Shown: positions 1 through 11,974 of the stretch, piece after piece
How positions within the stretch are numbered: the first letter of the stretch is position 1
Layout: each line of letters starts with the position of its first letter
Made by a program: the position numbers and the translations under genes
DNA from: Xenoacremonium recifei
Lineage: Eukaryota; Ascomycota; Sordariomycetes; Hypocreales; Nectriaceae
Assembly: GCA_012184525.1 (NCBI GenBank)
Contig: WOFQ01000017.1
Location: forward strand, 496,001-560,000
DNA: 64,000 nt
Direction of reading: 5' to 3'
The notes under the pieces: generated by a model
The model's input: the letters and a program-made list of their open reading frames with translations, nothing else
Told to the model about the DNA's origin: nothing
The model's database searches: none

Positions 1-290
1 GGGGATCCCATGACTTGTTCAAGTGAAAGTGAAGTATTGGAGCTAGATGGAGTAGGGGTAGAATGGTGCGATGGTTGATGTTGCGGCCATCAAGCGGTTC
101 GACTTGCGCTTTTGGTGAACAAATTTTCATGCCCCATGAAAGATAAAAGGCCCAAGAAAACCCATATCACTTGAAATGAACTCTCCTTTTGGCTCTAGAC
201 TCCCAGAGCTTACTTCTGCAAAGTCCATCTCATAATAAAGCCGGCGTCAAGACCAACAACGCTTCTGTCTCAAGTTCTACACCTTTTGAA

Positions 291-2118
291 ATGGGCGCAG
301 GAGCAGTTAGCCAGTCCGCCTACGGCCGGGCTCAGGCCGAGAAACAGCATGGCATCGTAGGAATGCTCAAGAATCCCTACGTCTTCATGACCTGTGCTTT
401 CGCCTCAATTGGCTGCGTTATGTACGGTTATGATCAGGGTGTCATGTCCTCGGTCTTAGTTATGCAAAACTTCCAAGCTTCCTTCCCAACATTGTTGGGG
501 TCTACAATCCAGGGCTGGCTTGTATCTGCCCTAGAGCTCGGAGCTTGGGCAGGAGCTTTGTTTTGCGGGTGGCTGTCTGATGTTATCTCTCGAAAGTACA
601 GCATGATGGTGGCTGTGATCATCTTTACTATTGGTACTTGTCTTCAATGTGCAGCTACGAATCCTGCAATGCTGTTTGGTGGTCGAGTTGTTGGTGGTAT
701 TGGAATTGGCATGTTTTCCATGGTTATTCCTCTTTACCAGGCCGAAGTCGCTCCCCCTGAGCTTCGGGGCGGGTTGGTCTCTCTTCAACAGCTCTGCATT
801 ACTATCGGGACTGCTATTGCCTTCTGGCTTGATTGTAAGTTTCCAAAACACAAAGGACTTGTAGAGAGTTGCTGATCATATCTTTCAGACGGTATGCACT
901 TTGTTGGTGGGACCGATTGTCTGCCTAAAGGTGTCCCTGAGAGTGTATGGAAGGAAAGCGACGGCACTTTTAACGCAACAGCGGCTCATGGCCATCCATG
1001 CACCGGAGAAGAGTCTGTCTCTTGGCGATTCCCTCTTGCTTTCCAGCTTGTCTTTGCTTGGATTCTCTTCTTTGGAATGTTCTTCTTCCCGTTTTCTCCA
1101 CGGTGGCTGGCAATGAAGCATCGCGATGATGAATGTATTGCAGCCCTTTGCCGCCTTCGTCGCCTATCACCCGAGGACCCTCTGCTGAAAGCGGAGTTCC
1201 TTGAAATCAAGGCTGGTGTGATGTTTGACGAAGAGGTTGAGTTGGAGTTGAACAAGAATGGAGGAGCCCTCAGTTCCTGGAAACCCATGTTCACAAAGAA
1301 CATGTTCAAGCGCGTTTCAATTGGAGTCTGGATCATGATTATTCAACAATTCACTGGCATCAACGCAGTCCTTTACTATGCGCCACAGATTTTTGGTACC
1401 TTCGGCTTTACCTCAGTCACGACAGAACTACTCGCTACTGGGGTTACTGGTATTCTGCAGATTCTGTTCACTCTCCCAGCTGTACTCCTGCTTGACCATT
1501 TTGGACGAAAGTCATTCCTCGTTGTTGGTGCAGCGGGAATGATGATCTGTCACGTAATTGTGGCGGCTGTTGAGGGCTCATTCGAGAATGACTGGCCTGC
1601 TCATAGAGCTGGGGGATGGGCCGCCATTGCAATGATCTGGCTTTTTGCAATCAACTTTGCGTACTCATGGGGCCCTGTGGCCTGGGTGTTAACGCAAGAG
1701 TTGTTTCCAAATTCGCTCAGGTCCCGTGGAGTTGCCATCGTTGCATCAACCAACTGGATGTTCAACTTCATCATCGGATTAACAACGAAAGACATGCTAG
1801 CTTCCATGAAATATGGAACATACATCTTTTTCGCCATTTGTTCAGGCTGTGGCGTTGTATTCGTCTGGAAACTGGTCCCCGAGACCAAGGATAAGACTTT
1901 AGAGGGCAAGTTCCAAAAAACCCCCACCCCCTCGAGCTTTGCATTAACTGGATGGTTTAGAAATTGACATCTTTTTCGGCGGAGATGATACCACATTGGC
2001 CCGGGACGATGCTGCACGCATGCATAGGATCTACGGAGAGTTGGGGCTCGCAGGAATCGAAAGACCCGAAGACCTTGCCGAAAAAGACATCAGCAAGACT
2101 ACACATCAAGAACTTTGA
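291..2118 (+). CDS. MFS sugar (monosaccharide) transporter
   Basis: Proton-coupled sugar uptake across the plasma membrane is the expected role of this major facilitator family (12 helices). Exons read 291-834, 889-1905 and 1961-2118, giving 572 aa. Visible motifs are GYDQGVMSS in helix 1, AEVAPPELRGG, FSPRWL (variant of PESPRWL), QQFTGINAVLYYAPQIF, DHFGRK, and VPETKDKTLEEIDIFFGG near the C-terminus. The last motif is complete only if a GC-AG intron (1906-1960, donor GCAAGT, branch TTAAC) is removed; without it the frame runs to an early stop. The ATG at 291 is the first in frame, but the frame stays open back to about 180 with coding-like sequence, so an upstream first exon is possible. The substrate cannot be told from sequence. 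The family call is sure; the 5' end is not. Confidence 0.88.
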
Positions 2119-3996
2119 AGTTAGGGACTTGAAACTCAGCTAGGTGAAGAAGAGAGGCTGGGAAGGGTATAAACTGTTCGAGTCTGGAAGTATAGTCTTG
2201 ATGTCGATGCTGCTTATGTTGGAGGTAGCCGTTATGCTTGTGTCTTCGATGTCTTGATGTCTTGGTGTCTTCGACGTCTTCGACGAGCACTGTTTTCCCG
2301 GTCAGGGGCAGAAGGTCTGATGAGAAGAATGGGAAAGCCAAACTTACAAAAACGCAAGGAAATGAAGCAATAAGAGTTATACTGCGCTAATGGAGTGCTT
2401 TTTTGTGTCAGCTTTATCTACAGTATGAGAAGGTAGTGTCTGATGAGACTTATAACCTTAGCGAGCTAGGCTGCTGCAGACACGCCGTTATTACTGATCC
2501 TAGTTGAGTAATAGTATTGGCACAAGTAATCCTTGGTTTATTTAGATATTTCAGCTTCAAGATGGTGCTACCAGAGAACATTCTGGTAGAACGGTGGTTG
2601 TTCCCCCCCCGGACGACCTTCTCTTCCATGGAGGTGCCAAGAGAGGCCTGTATAATACCCCTCACCTCTCACTAGCCTGTTGATGTGGCCGCTCGAGGAA
2701 ATGCTGGCCGCCTGCGCTCGCGGAGAATTCGCGCACGTGCAGCTGTAGGTGCACCGGTGGGGAGGCGCCCGACAGCACTGTTTGCTGCTGCTAATGGTGA
2801 TGTTGATGATGGTGAAGGCTCACCTCAAAATGCCAAATGGCGTTGCTCATTAGAATTGAGTAATAGGAGAAAGCTTGCAGGAGTTTAGAAACCAACAGCC
2901 GCGAATAAGAACTAATGTAGGCGGCGTTATTGCCGTGAACTATCACTATCGGATCTCTGGCGGAGATTAACGTCTCGGTATCGGATTTGACTACAACAGC
3001 ATGTGCCGCAGGTCCCGTTTCATTTGTTATCGAAAAGACAGCTTGATATCGCTTGAACTTTTAAGAGCATTTCTTGGATAATCTCGATATTTCAGCGTTA
3101 TTTGGACACTACGGCCTGCGTCAATCGTCAAGGGCAAGACCAAGATATCGGATGGCGTTTGAGCGACAGTGAGGCTCAAATTTCCGTTCCAAAATAGGCC
3201 TCCTTGTACACTAACGCATCTTTGCCATCGGCAAGATGAAATCACGACGAAATGGCTGCGGCAGCGATATGTTTAAACCTGAAAGACGCTATCACTGCGT
3301 TGCCTTGGAGTTAGTTTGTGTGATTTTGTTCCTGTAACGGCGTCAGTGACTATCATGGGTATTCTACTGGAGAAATAAAAGAATAATATAGCTTCTTGAC
3401 TCTAGAAAGTTTTGAAGGCTAATCCCGAGAGGAACAGCTAAGTGCGTGAGTTTTCTAGCCTTCTTTTTAAGATTCTTTCTTTCTTCTGGAGGACAGCAGC
3501 CTTCCTCCTCAAGTCTTAGCCAGTAGTTACGGTGATATCGCACAAAGTCTAATCTTATCATCATCATCTCTTGCGGTGGCTGGCCATGTTAAAGATGCCG
3601 GTGATTAGATTCCCCGCGGAGCTGTGACCGGAAATGTCACCCCTTCTTTAGCTACGATTAGAAGACACGTCTCTGTCGCCCGGAAAATGACGAAGGTAAC
3701 AATCAGTAGGATAAAGAGAGAACGTTGAGATGCTCGACGAGAAGCCGGGTGCGGTGTCCACCGTCGAGAACACACACGAAGCTCATGCAGTGTGACAGAT
3801 GGCGTAGACGTTGATTATCGCTTTTGAATGTTCATAGCTACCTGAATTATTTGCTTTGGAGTTATGAGTCCAAAAGAATGCCCACTTCTAGACGCCGATA
3901 ACACCAGGAAAGTTCTGATGAGACAAAGCCCGCACTGACTAAGTCTATGGAAATAATTGGAGAAACTGGAACGCATAACAACCGGGAAGCTCGCGA
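2119..3996. other. Intergenic region, no supported gene
   Basis: Only short open frames without recognisable domains. A degenerate GTCTT repeat lies near 2242-2284. The part just below 4000 may hold decayed remains of the 3' half of the regulator on the minus strand: a frame near 3910-3940 reads DLVSAGFVSS, resembling the start of the fungal regulator middle region, then is lost. Confidence 0.4.
2242..2284. repeat. Short tandem repeat, 8-9 bp unit
   Basis: Five consecutive units GTCTTCGAT, GTCTTGAT, GTCTTGGT, GTCTTCGAC, GTCTTCGAC lie about 120 bp after the transporter stop codon, probably in its 3' UTR. It is a small minisatellite with no evident function. Confidence 0.75.
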
Positions 3997-4806
3997 TTAC
4001 AAGTATGACTGCGATGGGTAGCTGGGTCCCCAAATATACGGAGCCGGATGGTCTAAATACGAGAAGATGGGGTTTACCGCATTCGACGATAATGGAAACC
4101 CAAAGGTAGCAAACTCATCCATGACTATTCCGGGCCAGGGTGCTACCATGTCCTCCGGAAAGCAGCCTCCCCCGTCCAAGGTGTACAGAGACTCCATCGG
4201 AAAAGACTGAAGGACATCGTTCTCGAATATTGATGTTGATGTTGCTGGAATGTCGCACGGCGATGATTTTGAGCAAACGGGAGAGGGGGTGCTCAGTCTT
4301 TTCTCCAAGCCGTCCAAGCTTGGTAAACTTTCGGGTGTTTCGGGATTGGGTCGTAATATTAAGGGAGGCTCTGGTAGATTGAGGCTATTGAGAACAAGTT
4401 TGAGAGCGGCTTGTATTTGTTCAAGGTCTTTCGCAACGGCTTCGGCGAATCTGCCATTCTGATAAGCAAGATGGACAACTCGGCATGATTTGGGAATCGA
4501 GAAAATACGAACGTTGACTTTTCATCTAAGATGGTCTGCAAGCTTTTCCCTAAAATGCAATTGATGTTGTGTTTCGCACACCTTCGACAAGGCGAATTGT
4601 TTTCACCCATGACGCATTTTATCTGAAGATGTTAGCTTTGACTCTTATGCCTGGTCGGGTTTTCTTCCTGAGCCCACCTTTCTTTTCCTACATTCGACGC
4701 AGGCTGTGATTCTTTTCGATATTTGCGGGACCGATATCTTCGTGCTCTTGGTTCTTTCGGCCGTGCTGGATCGGCGTAGATTGCGTGCCGTCTTGTGTTT
4801 CTTCAT
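3997..4806 (-). CDS. Short Zn2Cys6 transcription factor, probably truncated
   Basis: A DNA-binding regulator. Minus-strand exons 4678-4806, 4509-4622 and 3997-4458 encode 234 aa. The binuclear zinc cluster spans the first intron: ACVECRKRK, then IKCVMGENNSPCRRC and the final Cys in NINCILG, followed by SLQTILDE and a Gln/Leu-rich stretch (DLEQIQAALKLVLNSLNLP) that often follows this type of cluster. The protein stops soon after, without the fungal-specific middle domain carried by most relatives (400-700 aa). A DLVSAG-like fragment lies beyond the stop in another frame, so I infer 3' erosion, though a missed 3' exon is an alternative. The start at 4806 is the first ATG in frame; the frame is open further upstream. 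It may be a pseudogene that still makes the DNA-binding part. Confidence 0.6.
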
Positions 4807-5359
4807 GGCTGGAACTACTGAAGACTGGGGCGATGTCAGCACGGTGAACCGTTCTGTCTTGGGGTTGGGGAAAGGTGTATCCTACCTCTAATGTTTGCAC
4901 TTCATCGAATAATTCATGGAGACCTTGCCCGCTCTCGCGCCATTGCGGGGTTTGCTTCGTGTTCGAATAGGCTAAAGGCGTACACCTTGTCAAGTCTGGC
5001 GGGACTCAGAAAACCGGGAAACACGTTCACTAGTAATAATGACAAAGGCACAAAACTTCCAAGTTCTTCAATTACGGCCTGGATCCAGGTTGCGGCAGAA
5101 CAAAGTGCCGGCTAATGACTTGACGGCTAATGGCCAAGTTGCTTTGAATGGTTCAATTGCCGCAAACCTCGGCTTTTGGTTATTGGGGGCAAAGTGGGCC
5201 GATAATCCCCTGTCATTAGCCGACTCGCATGCAGATAGCTGGTGAGTTGCTGAAGAGGGACCGGTAAATATTTACACCTGATCAGCAATTGAGCCTCAAG
5301 AGCAACAAGACGATCGCAATCTTCTTGCGCTTTGAACATGTTGAAGTTAGGTGCTAATA
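4807..5359. other. Intergenic region between two regulators
   Basis: Holds the 5' flank of the short regulator and the 3' flank of the next one. Open frames here are short and show no family motif. Confidence 0.45.
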
Positions 5360-7873
5360 TTAAAATATTACATCAGGAGCGCCCGAGAATCCGTTGTACC
5401 ATTCGCCCGTGTCTAGACTGGGAACGCCTGTCATATCCGGTACAGAGTCCATGTCAGGTGTCGTTATCATACCATCTGTAGGAAGAGTAACCAAATCGCA
5501 AGTAATGAATTGACCGAGCGAGTCGAGATTCTTCCAAGAGAAGCTACTCAGCGGATCCAGGCCAAATGTCAAGTCTTGAGCTCCCATGCCCGTCTGGTGG
5601 ATGTTCACCGTCTGTTGAGTGGCCGTCGTGGAGCGCTGGCTCGGTGTGTCTACATTTGCTGCCCGTGTTTTGCGTCTTCCGACAGACTTTTGCCAGAGCA
5701 GTCGTAGAGAGCGAGCATAGCGCTGGCCAAGACCTTGCCGACTGCTAGATGTTTTCTGAAGTCGCAGAATAGTTTCGTGGATAGTACGGCGAATGCCAGT
5801 GGCGTCTGATGTTTTGACTGCGCCTGAGAGTATAGCCTGGAAATATTATGAGTTAATGTAGGAACGAATGGTACCATCCACTCTACCTTGAACAAGAAGA
5901 CGGCCGCGTATATGACGTAGAGATAGAATTTGAGTGGCATATACTTGAGACCAGTTTCGGGATTGATGAAACTGTTCAATGTGCAAAGAAGGGAGTTTGC
6001 GGCATCGATTGATTCGTAGATAAATCTTGCGTCTGGTGCTCCAGCCAGATCAGAGAAAAGAGGCTCCTTCAGCTCAGCAGAGCCTGGCGTCTTCTTGCGA
6101 GCGCGGCGAACAGCTCGATACAGATTTGCTTGGAAAGCGAAGGCGTTAATGTACAGACGCAAGAAATCATAGGATAGCATCAGTGATGCTTTTGCAAGCG
6201 GGACAACTGGAAAATGCGTCAGCACAATCCTCAGTTTACAAAATGAACAGATGCTCACAACTTAGGCCGGCCCACGCAAGCTTCCATCTTCGAAGAACAG
6301 ACGACAGGTCGTCCTAGAGGAACCAGAAGTCAGCTAAGTTTCGATCAGAACAGGCGATATTGCTCACGATGTATCGCACGTATTCTCCACCGGCATAGGA
6401 CTGTTGTCTGTGGCTAAGGGATGAATAGAGAATATCATGGGCGTTGCTGAAGAGTTGAGTGATCTCAAGTTGGGCTTGAAACAACAAGGCGCAGTCATCG
6501 TTGCCGAGCTTCTGAGCCTGTAAAGACGGAAAGTCCGCAGCTCGCAAAGAGATCGACGGACCAGGCCCGCGAGACCAGAAGCCCTTCCCAAGACGAATTG
6601 ATACTTGCCGATCGCTCATATAACACGCTATGCAAAACTTAGAGAGAGTACGATATTCAACAGGCTGCAACCTACCGGCCCAAACAGTCCGCTGCCTGCA
6701 AACATACTCAGACACAGTTTCCTCCCCAGTAGCGAGGGTTGTTTGCTCTAAGTTTTGAAGGTAGGCCAACCGGATCGCAATTCCGACGAGCATCCAAGAT
6801 CCTTGATCCTCTTTGCCGCATCCAATCATCAGATTGTCCTCTGGTGGTTGAGGGGCCCATTCAGCCAGAACCAGCAGGGCTTCGACAGCTCCTACGGTGG
6901 TTGAGCCTGTGTAAACAAGCTTGGATATCAGGGTCTCCATGTATCGAGCGCATGCCTCATGCGCAGTTGTCCATGTAGGATCGTCCTTTGTCACAACAGT
7001 AAGTAGAGCGGTGACAAGGTGTTGCTCTTCTTCGATCCATTCGGAGATGCGGCTTTCGTCAAAAATGGCTCTATAGGCGATGGGATAGAAGACGTGGAAG
7101 TTGGTATAGTACCTGCAAGTACTATTAGCGATACTGGTTCTGGGAGGACCATCAGATGAAAATGAATGTCGTACTTTTGAATGAGGATCGATGCATCGGA
7201 AAGAGTGAGCGCACCCGACGATATTGGGGGATAGGTGGTTAGGTGATGCGTCACCCCAGACTCCAATCCTAAGCCTGGATTGTCCAAATTGCTATGGATT
7301 AAATCCGACGGCTGATTCCGCCCGCCTGGTTCAAGGTCCGCGACATGGGCCAGTAGATCCAAGGCATCGGAAGGGTTTAGAAGGTCAGCAGAGGTGATAT
7401 GACCTTCCAGCCTACCCCTGTCGCCCGGCTCGCCATCGTCGTCTTGTTGACCCAGCCCAGATGGCGTGGGCGAGGATGACCACTCGCTCTGTTCCTCCGA
7501 TACCTGGTATTCTCTGCCTCTATGGCCGTCGAACTCCTCGTCGCAAGCAACGTCGATCGGTCGGCCGGCCGGTAACGTGGACGAGTTCGGGTTTCCGTGA
7601 GCGCTCAAGTTGGAGCTTCGATGGCCCTTGATTCGGCGACCGCCACGTCGAGATGTGGCTAGGACGCACTCTTGGTGTTTCTCGATACATCGTCGACAGG
7701 GAGGCAGGCCGGGAGTGCCGCTCGCGTCGCTACCAAGACACGGATCAGTTTCGGCGGCCCGAGAGCGGATGTTAGCAAGGAACCTACAGATCGCATCTCG
7801 TCTTCCTCGAACGACATGCTAGGCATGCTCTTGAAACGCGTTTCTCCGTCGGCAAATGGGCCGGTGATGCCAT
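5360..7873 (-). CDS. Zn2Cys6 transcription factor with fungal-specific domain
   Basis: Predicted nuclear regulator. The start at 7873 gives MASPAHLPTEKR, then the cluster CLACRSRKTRC, which crosses an intron (7730-7787) into GLPPCRRCIEKHQEC and a basic linker RRGGRRIKG. An acidic, Pro/Ser-rich region follows, then the middle homology region with YYTNFHVFYPIAYRAIFD and ACYMSDRQVSIRLGKGFW. Introns were placed after SILIQK (acceptor GCAG), within TVWA/ACYMSD (48 nt, in frame), after EYVRYI, after AWAGL and after FLFK. The last exon ends at 5360 with FSGAPDVIF. Total length is near 700 aa, normal for the family. It is divergent from the SMP-30 gene (268 bp apart) and could control it; that is inference. 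The domain call is certain; exact edges of the internal introns are likely but unverified. Confidence 0.82.
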
Positions 7874-8141
7874 GTTCGGTGTTTGTGTCGCGCAGGTGGA
7901 AGCCCTGAGCATCATTTGCCCCTCTTGTACGGAGAATGGAGAAAGCTGATCGGCGCTCGGCTATTGCTGTTTGCCACTAAGAAGATGAAGAGCCCGCCCG
8001 GGGAGCGAGCAATGGATGGGCTAGCCCCCAAAAGGCCGCCATCCCCCGCATTCTACAGTGTACGCTCGATATAAAGGCCAAGAAGCCAAGCGTGAGCTCT
8101 CTAGGCGAGTTTCATTAGCCAGAAAGATCCGTTTAGTCAAA
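7874..8141. promoter_or_regulatory. Divergent promoter, regulator / SMP-30 gene
   Basis: A 268-bp spacer between the start codons of the Zn2Cys6 regulator (7873, minus) and the SMP-30 gene (8142, plus). TATAA-like sequence (GATATAAAG) lies near 8068, about 75 bp before the lactonase ATG. No clear regulator site was recognised. Confidence 0.45.
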
Positions 8142-9190
8142 ATGGACGATCCAGAGGAATTCAAGACGTACACAGACCCAGCCCGGGCGGTGTTTGGCCA
8201 GTCTCCTAGTCTGGAACTCTTGTACGAGAATCCTGATTACCCGTTCGCACACGAGGCGGGGGTTTTCATCGCAGAAGACAATACGCTCTTCGTAACAAGC
8301 AATCAGTTCGACGATCCCGAGTCAGGAAAGCGCTGCATCAAGATCACCAAGGTATCCTTACCAACTAGTCAAGGATCTGTTACATGCGAAACAATCGAGG
8401 CAGCCGACGTGCCAATGGCGAATGGGGGTGTGAATTATAAAGGCGGCGTTCTCTTCTGCGCTCAAGGATCATTCACGTCAGAGGGAGGTCTTGTGTGGAT
8501 GGAGGCGCGCCCACCATATCGCTGCACTACCCTGATAAGTTCATTCTACGGCCGACAGTTTAACTCCGTCAATGACGTTGTTGTCCATTCTGATGGCAGT
8601 ATCTGGTTCACCGATCCAATCTATGGCTTTGAGCAAGGGATCCGTCCGAAGCCGAGATTACCAAGCCAGGTCTACCGTTACGATCCCCAGACTCAGTCAG
8701 TTCGTGCTATGGCGGATGGATTCGGCAGGCCAAACGGGATATGTTTCAGTCCAGACGAAAAGACTGTTTACATCACTGATACCGATTGGATTCACGGTGA
8801 TGGGACTACGGACGACCACCGCCCTTCGCATATGTAAGTGCACTTGCAAATGAGAGCCTAGCGGTCATTTTCTGACAGCATAGATACGCGTTTGATGTGG
8901 CCACTTACGGGGACCAGCCATTCTTGATAAACCGACGACTATTCGCAATGGCTGACACCGGAATCCCTGACGGCATCAAGTGTGATTTGGAAGGTAATGT
9001 ATACAGCGGATGTGGCGACGGTGTTAATGTCTGGTCGAGAGGAGGCGTCCTCATTGGCAAGATCCTGGTAACCGGGGGAGCTGCCAACTTTTGCTTCGGG
9101 AGAAATGGGGAAATGTTTATATTAAATGAGAAGAAGCTCTGGAAAGCCCAGTTAAACACTTCCACGAAAGGGGCTTTACTAAGAATTTGA
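8142..9190 (+). CDS. SMP-30 / gluconolactonase-like hydrolase
   Basis: Six-bladed beta-propeller lactonase family, typically a metal-dependent hydrolysis of sugar or other lactones. Exons 8142-8833 and 8884-9190 give 332 aa, the usual family length. Visible features are the N-terminal AHEAGVFIAEDNTLFVTSN (metal-ligand Glu region), FNSVNDVVVHSDGSIWFTDP (Asn and Asp of the metal site), GFGRPNGICFSPDEKTVYITDT (second Asn/Asp pair) and GIPDGIKCDLEGNVY. The 50-nt intron joins HI to YAFDV; only the TAG acceptor at 8881-8883 keeps the frame. The ATG at 8142 has a good context (AAAATGG); upstream in-frame sequence is non-conserved. It may act with the nearby sugar transporter in sugar-acid metabolism, but the substrate is unknown. 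Confidence 0.88.
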
Positions 9191-10192
9191 CGGGCGACTT
9201 GACCAGATGGGAGAGATGGCTTCCTCGGATGGGGCATTCATTAAATAAACCATTATTCCCATGCGGTATTCCCAGATTATCATACCTTTCACCTTTTATC
9301 GCTTCAATTCGTGTGGCGTTTACTCCTTGCCGTCATTCAAATTTCGCAGTCCTGCCCAAGGCTCCAGACAGCACCATGTACTGATTCCGTCCGCTAACTA
9401 CCCCTCGACAGAGCTAGTTTCACCTTGCCGGAACAAGTCATACACTAAATTTTGGAGGTGAAATGCCTTTTCCAAGGTATGATTGCTTAGATAAATGTTT
9501 TAAGTGCTTCCTTATGGTAAGCATTGCAATGAACGCACCGGACATGCACTTCAAGTCAGGGATGGTCAGACGGATGTTCGCTGGAGGGAATCTGAATTGA
9601 CGACTCCTGCGTGCAAATCACTCCTACAAAACAGAGACAAAATGCCCGAGACGAATACCGTATTTAAAATGAAGACGGCGAGCCAAGTTTATGAGCTATT
9701 TACTTAGAAGAGCCATTCATCCGGGTATTCCGACTGGGTGATAGATGATCTCTTGACCCGGGAAACAGATGGTGGGGATCAACACTAACACCTGAGTTTA
9801 TGCTCTACCTGACCTGTATTTACTTTGTTGATGGAATAAAAGATTATCCCCAGCTTCTGAGCTTATCTCGTGTCCTGCCCTATTTCCTGGTGAGCTTCTT
9901 AGTCGAAGAACGAGCGTTTTAAGTGTGTCTAATAGGATAGTTTCTCTGCTGCTGTTCCGCGATTAACGTTACGGGGGAAAAGTCACAGAGCGGTATGGAA
10001 AGGAATGGGCCCAGAAAAACCTGACGTCTAACCTCTGCAATCATTAAATCCACGGAGAAACAGCGTAAGTCCGCCAAGCAGTGAAAGTCATAGAGCTGAA
10101 GATTCTAAGAATAAAAACAGGTCGATTTCCGTCTTCTGAGCATCGCTCAACCATCTACACCCCATTAGGCCAAAAAGACTTTGCGTTCAATT
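9191..10192. other. Intergenic region, no supported gene
   Basis: About 1 kb between two plus-strand genes; only short random open frames. It holds the 3' flank of the lactonase gene and the promoter of the SDR gene. Confidence 0.5.
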
Positions 10193-11107
10193 ATGCCTTT
10201 CGAATATAAATGTGTTCTTTTGATTGGTGCCACTTCTGGCATTGGCGCAGCTATGGCAGACAAGCTCGTCAATGAAGGCGCCCATGTCATTGCTGTCGGT
10301 CGTCGTCAAGAGCGACTTGATGCTTTCACCCAGAAGCATGGGCCAGACAAGGCAGCTTCGATCAAGTTCGACATAACGGACAAGGCTAACATGGATACAT
10401 TCGTGAACAAGTAAGTAGCTGTCAAGCTCTCCAGGTTAGCCTTCTGGATCCTCATTGACAACAACCTTGTCTAGATCATTGAAAGACTACCCGGACCTCG
10501 ATTGCGTCTTCATAAACTCAGGGATACAAGCACAACACCGATTGTCACGACCGGCTGAACTTGATCTAGAAAAATCTCACGCCGAGGTCAACACCAACTT
10601 TACTTGCATCGTCGATCTTTCGATCAAGTTTCTGGCACAGCTTCAGAAGAAGGAGAATCATACATCCCTCATCTTCACGGGAACGAATCTGGCAATTGTT
10701 CCCGTAGCGACACTACCCGCCTATAGCGCCTCCAAGGCTGCTCTTAATGCATATATCTGCTGCTTGAGGGCCCAAAGCAGTGGCAAAAAGACTAAAGTCA
10801 TTGAGATTTGGCCGCCCGTCGTCAAGAGTAACGCTTCTTCTTTTAGAAAACTGGAAAATTGTCTGACGTTATCATCATAGGCGAATTGCATGACTATTTG
10901 GGTAAGGAAAAAGGTCGTTCGTTCGGCATGCCTGCAGATGTATTTGCTGATAAAGCATATGCTGGATTGGTGACTGGGGAAGAGGAAATTATAATAGGAA
11001 CTGTAGGGTTACCAGATACCGAGCCATTATTCCGCGAAGTAGCAAGTGGAAGGAAGAAGCTTTGCGATGGCTTACCTGACTTGATGCTGCCGCATTTTGA
11101 GCTTTGA
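10193..11107 (+). CDS. Short-chain dehydrogenase/reductase (SDR)
   Basis: NAD(P)-dependent oxidoreductase with a Rossmann fold. Exons 10193-10410, 10475-10827 and 10881-11107 give 265 aa. The cofactor motif GATSGIG lies at residues 12-18, followed by VIAVGRRQERLD; NSG stands where NAG is usual; the active-site pair YSASK is Tyr156/Lys160. The catalytic serine expected 13 residues before the Tyr is Thr143 (sequence IFTGTN), an unusual but possibly functional replacement. The C-terminal half follows the DltE-like pattern (VIEIWPPVVKSELHDYLG, then GMPADVFADKAY). The substrate is unknown. Both introns fit GT-AG rules and restore the family motif across each junction. Confidence 0.87.
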
Positions 11108-11474
11108 AGAAATGAAATTTCTCGGAACATGAATTATATAGCCTTTAAAAATGGCTCTGCGCAATTCGAGACTGGACAAAGATAGCGAAATATCGAGTTT
11201 CTCATTCACGGGGATGGCCATGCTTACGAATGCAGTGCAGAGAGTTGGAGTTCCATCATTATACACATTGAATTGTATGCCCATCTAGGTTCATCTTATA
11301 AGTTCTCGTAGGGAACAGAAGAGTGCGAGTTCAGAGAGCAATGGCAAAAAAAGGAAAGATGATATGATCAGGTAGGGGTATATTGGAAAACGCGATTAAA
11401 CAGGCAAATAGAAATAAGAACAAGAAACATAATTCAGTGGCGCTGCGCGTCGATTCTTCCAGCACTGCCTGTTT
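11108..11474. other. Intergenic, convergent 3' ends
   Basis: The 3' flanks of the SDR gene and the small membrane protein gene. No gene seen. Confidence 0.5.
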
Positions 11475-11974
11475 TCAACCCTGGATTGGAGCCTGAGCTG
11501 CACTCTGAATCGGTGCCCAGTCCATAGTCTGCGGCACCGGGTTGTATGCAGGCGCAGCACCCATATAAGCCATTGGGACCGACTGTTGAGCCTCGACGTC
11601 TTGCGAACTGTTGTTGCCATCGTTGTTGTCGCTACAAAGAGAGGTGCAGAATAGTATCACGAGGCCGACGACAGAGGAGATGAGAAGCGACGTGAGGAAG
11701 ATTTTCAGATGCGAGATCGGCTTCTTCGTTTCAAGAAATTCGCGTTTCGCTACACAGGGGAGAGTCAGACACTGTACTCTGAAAGGGAAAATCTCACATA
11801 GCTCATACCCTTCCTGTACAGATAGATATAAGAGCAGACAAAAATAATGAACATGACGATGAGGATAACTGCGATGGCGGCTCCGCCAACAGATCCCAGC
11901 CCGCCGCCACTGCTGCCGCCGTGAAAACCACTGTGGGTGCGGCTAGCTCGCGTTAGGAGTTGAGGAAACATCAT
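11475..11974 (-). CDS. Small two-helix membrane protein, unknown function
   Basis: Not recognised as a named family. Minus-strand exons 11809-11974 and 11475-11749 give 146 aa. A short N-terminus with a Gly/Ser-rich segment (GGSSGGGLGSVGG) leads into a strong hydrophobic helix (AIAVILIVMFIIFVCSYIY), a basic/acidic loop (KREFLETKKP), a second helix (IFLTSLLISSVVGLVILF), then an Asn/Ser/Gln/Pro-rich tail ending in AQAPIQG. The intron (GTATGA...TAG) joins LYRK to AKREF. The tail has APAYNP and VPQTM repeats typical of low-complexity cytoplasmic tails. A further 5' exon is possible because the first ATG gives no signal sequence. Confidence 0.55.
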
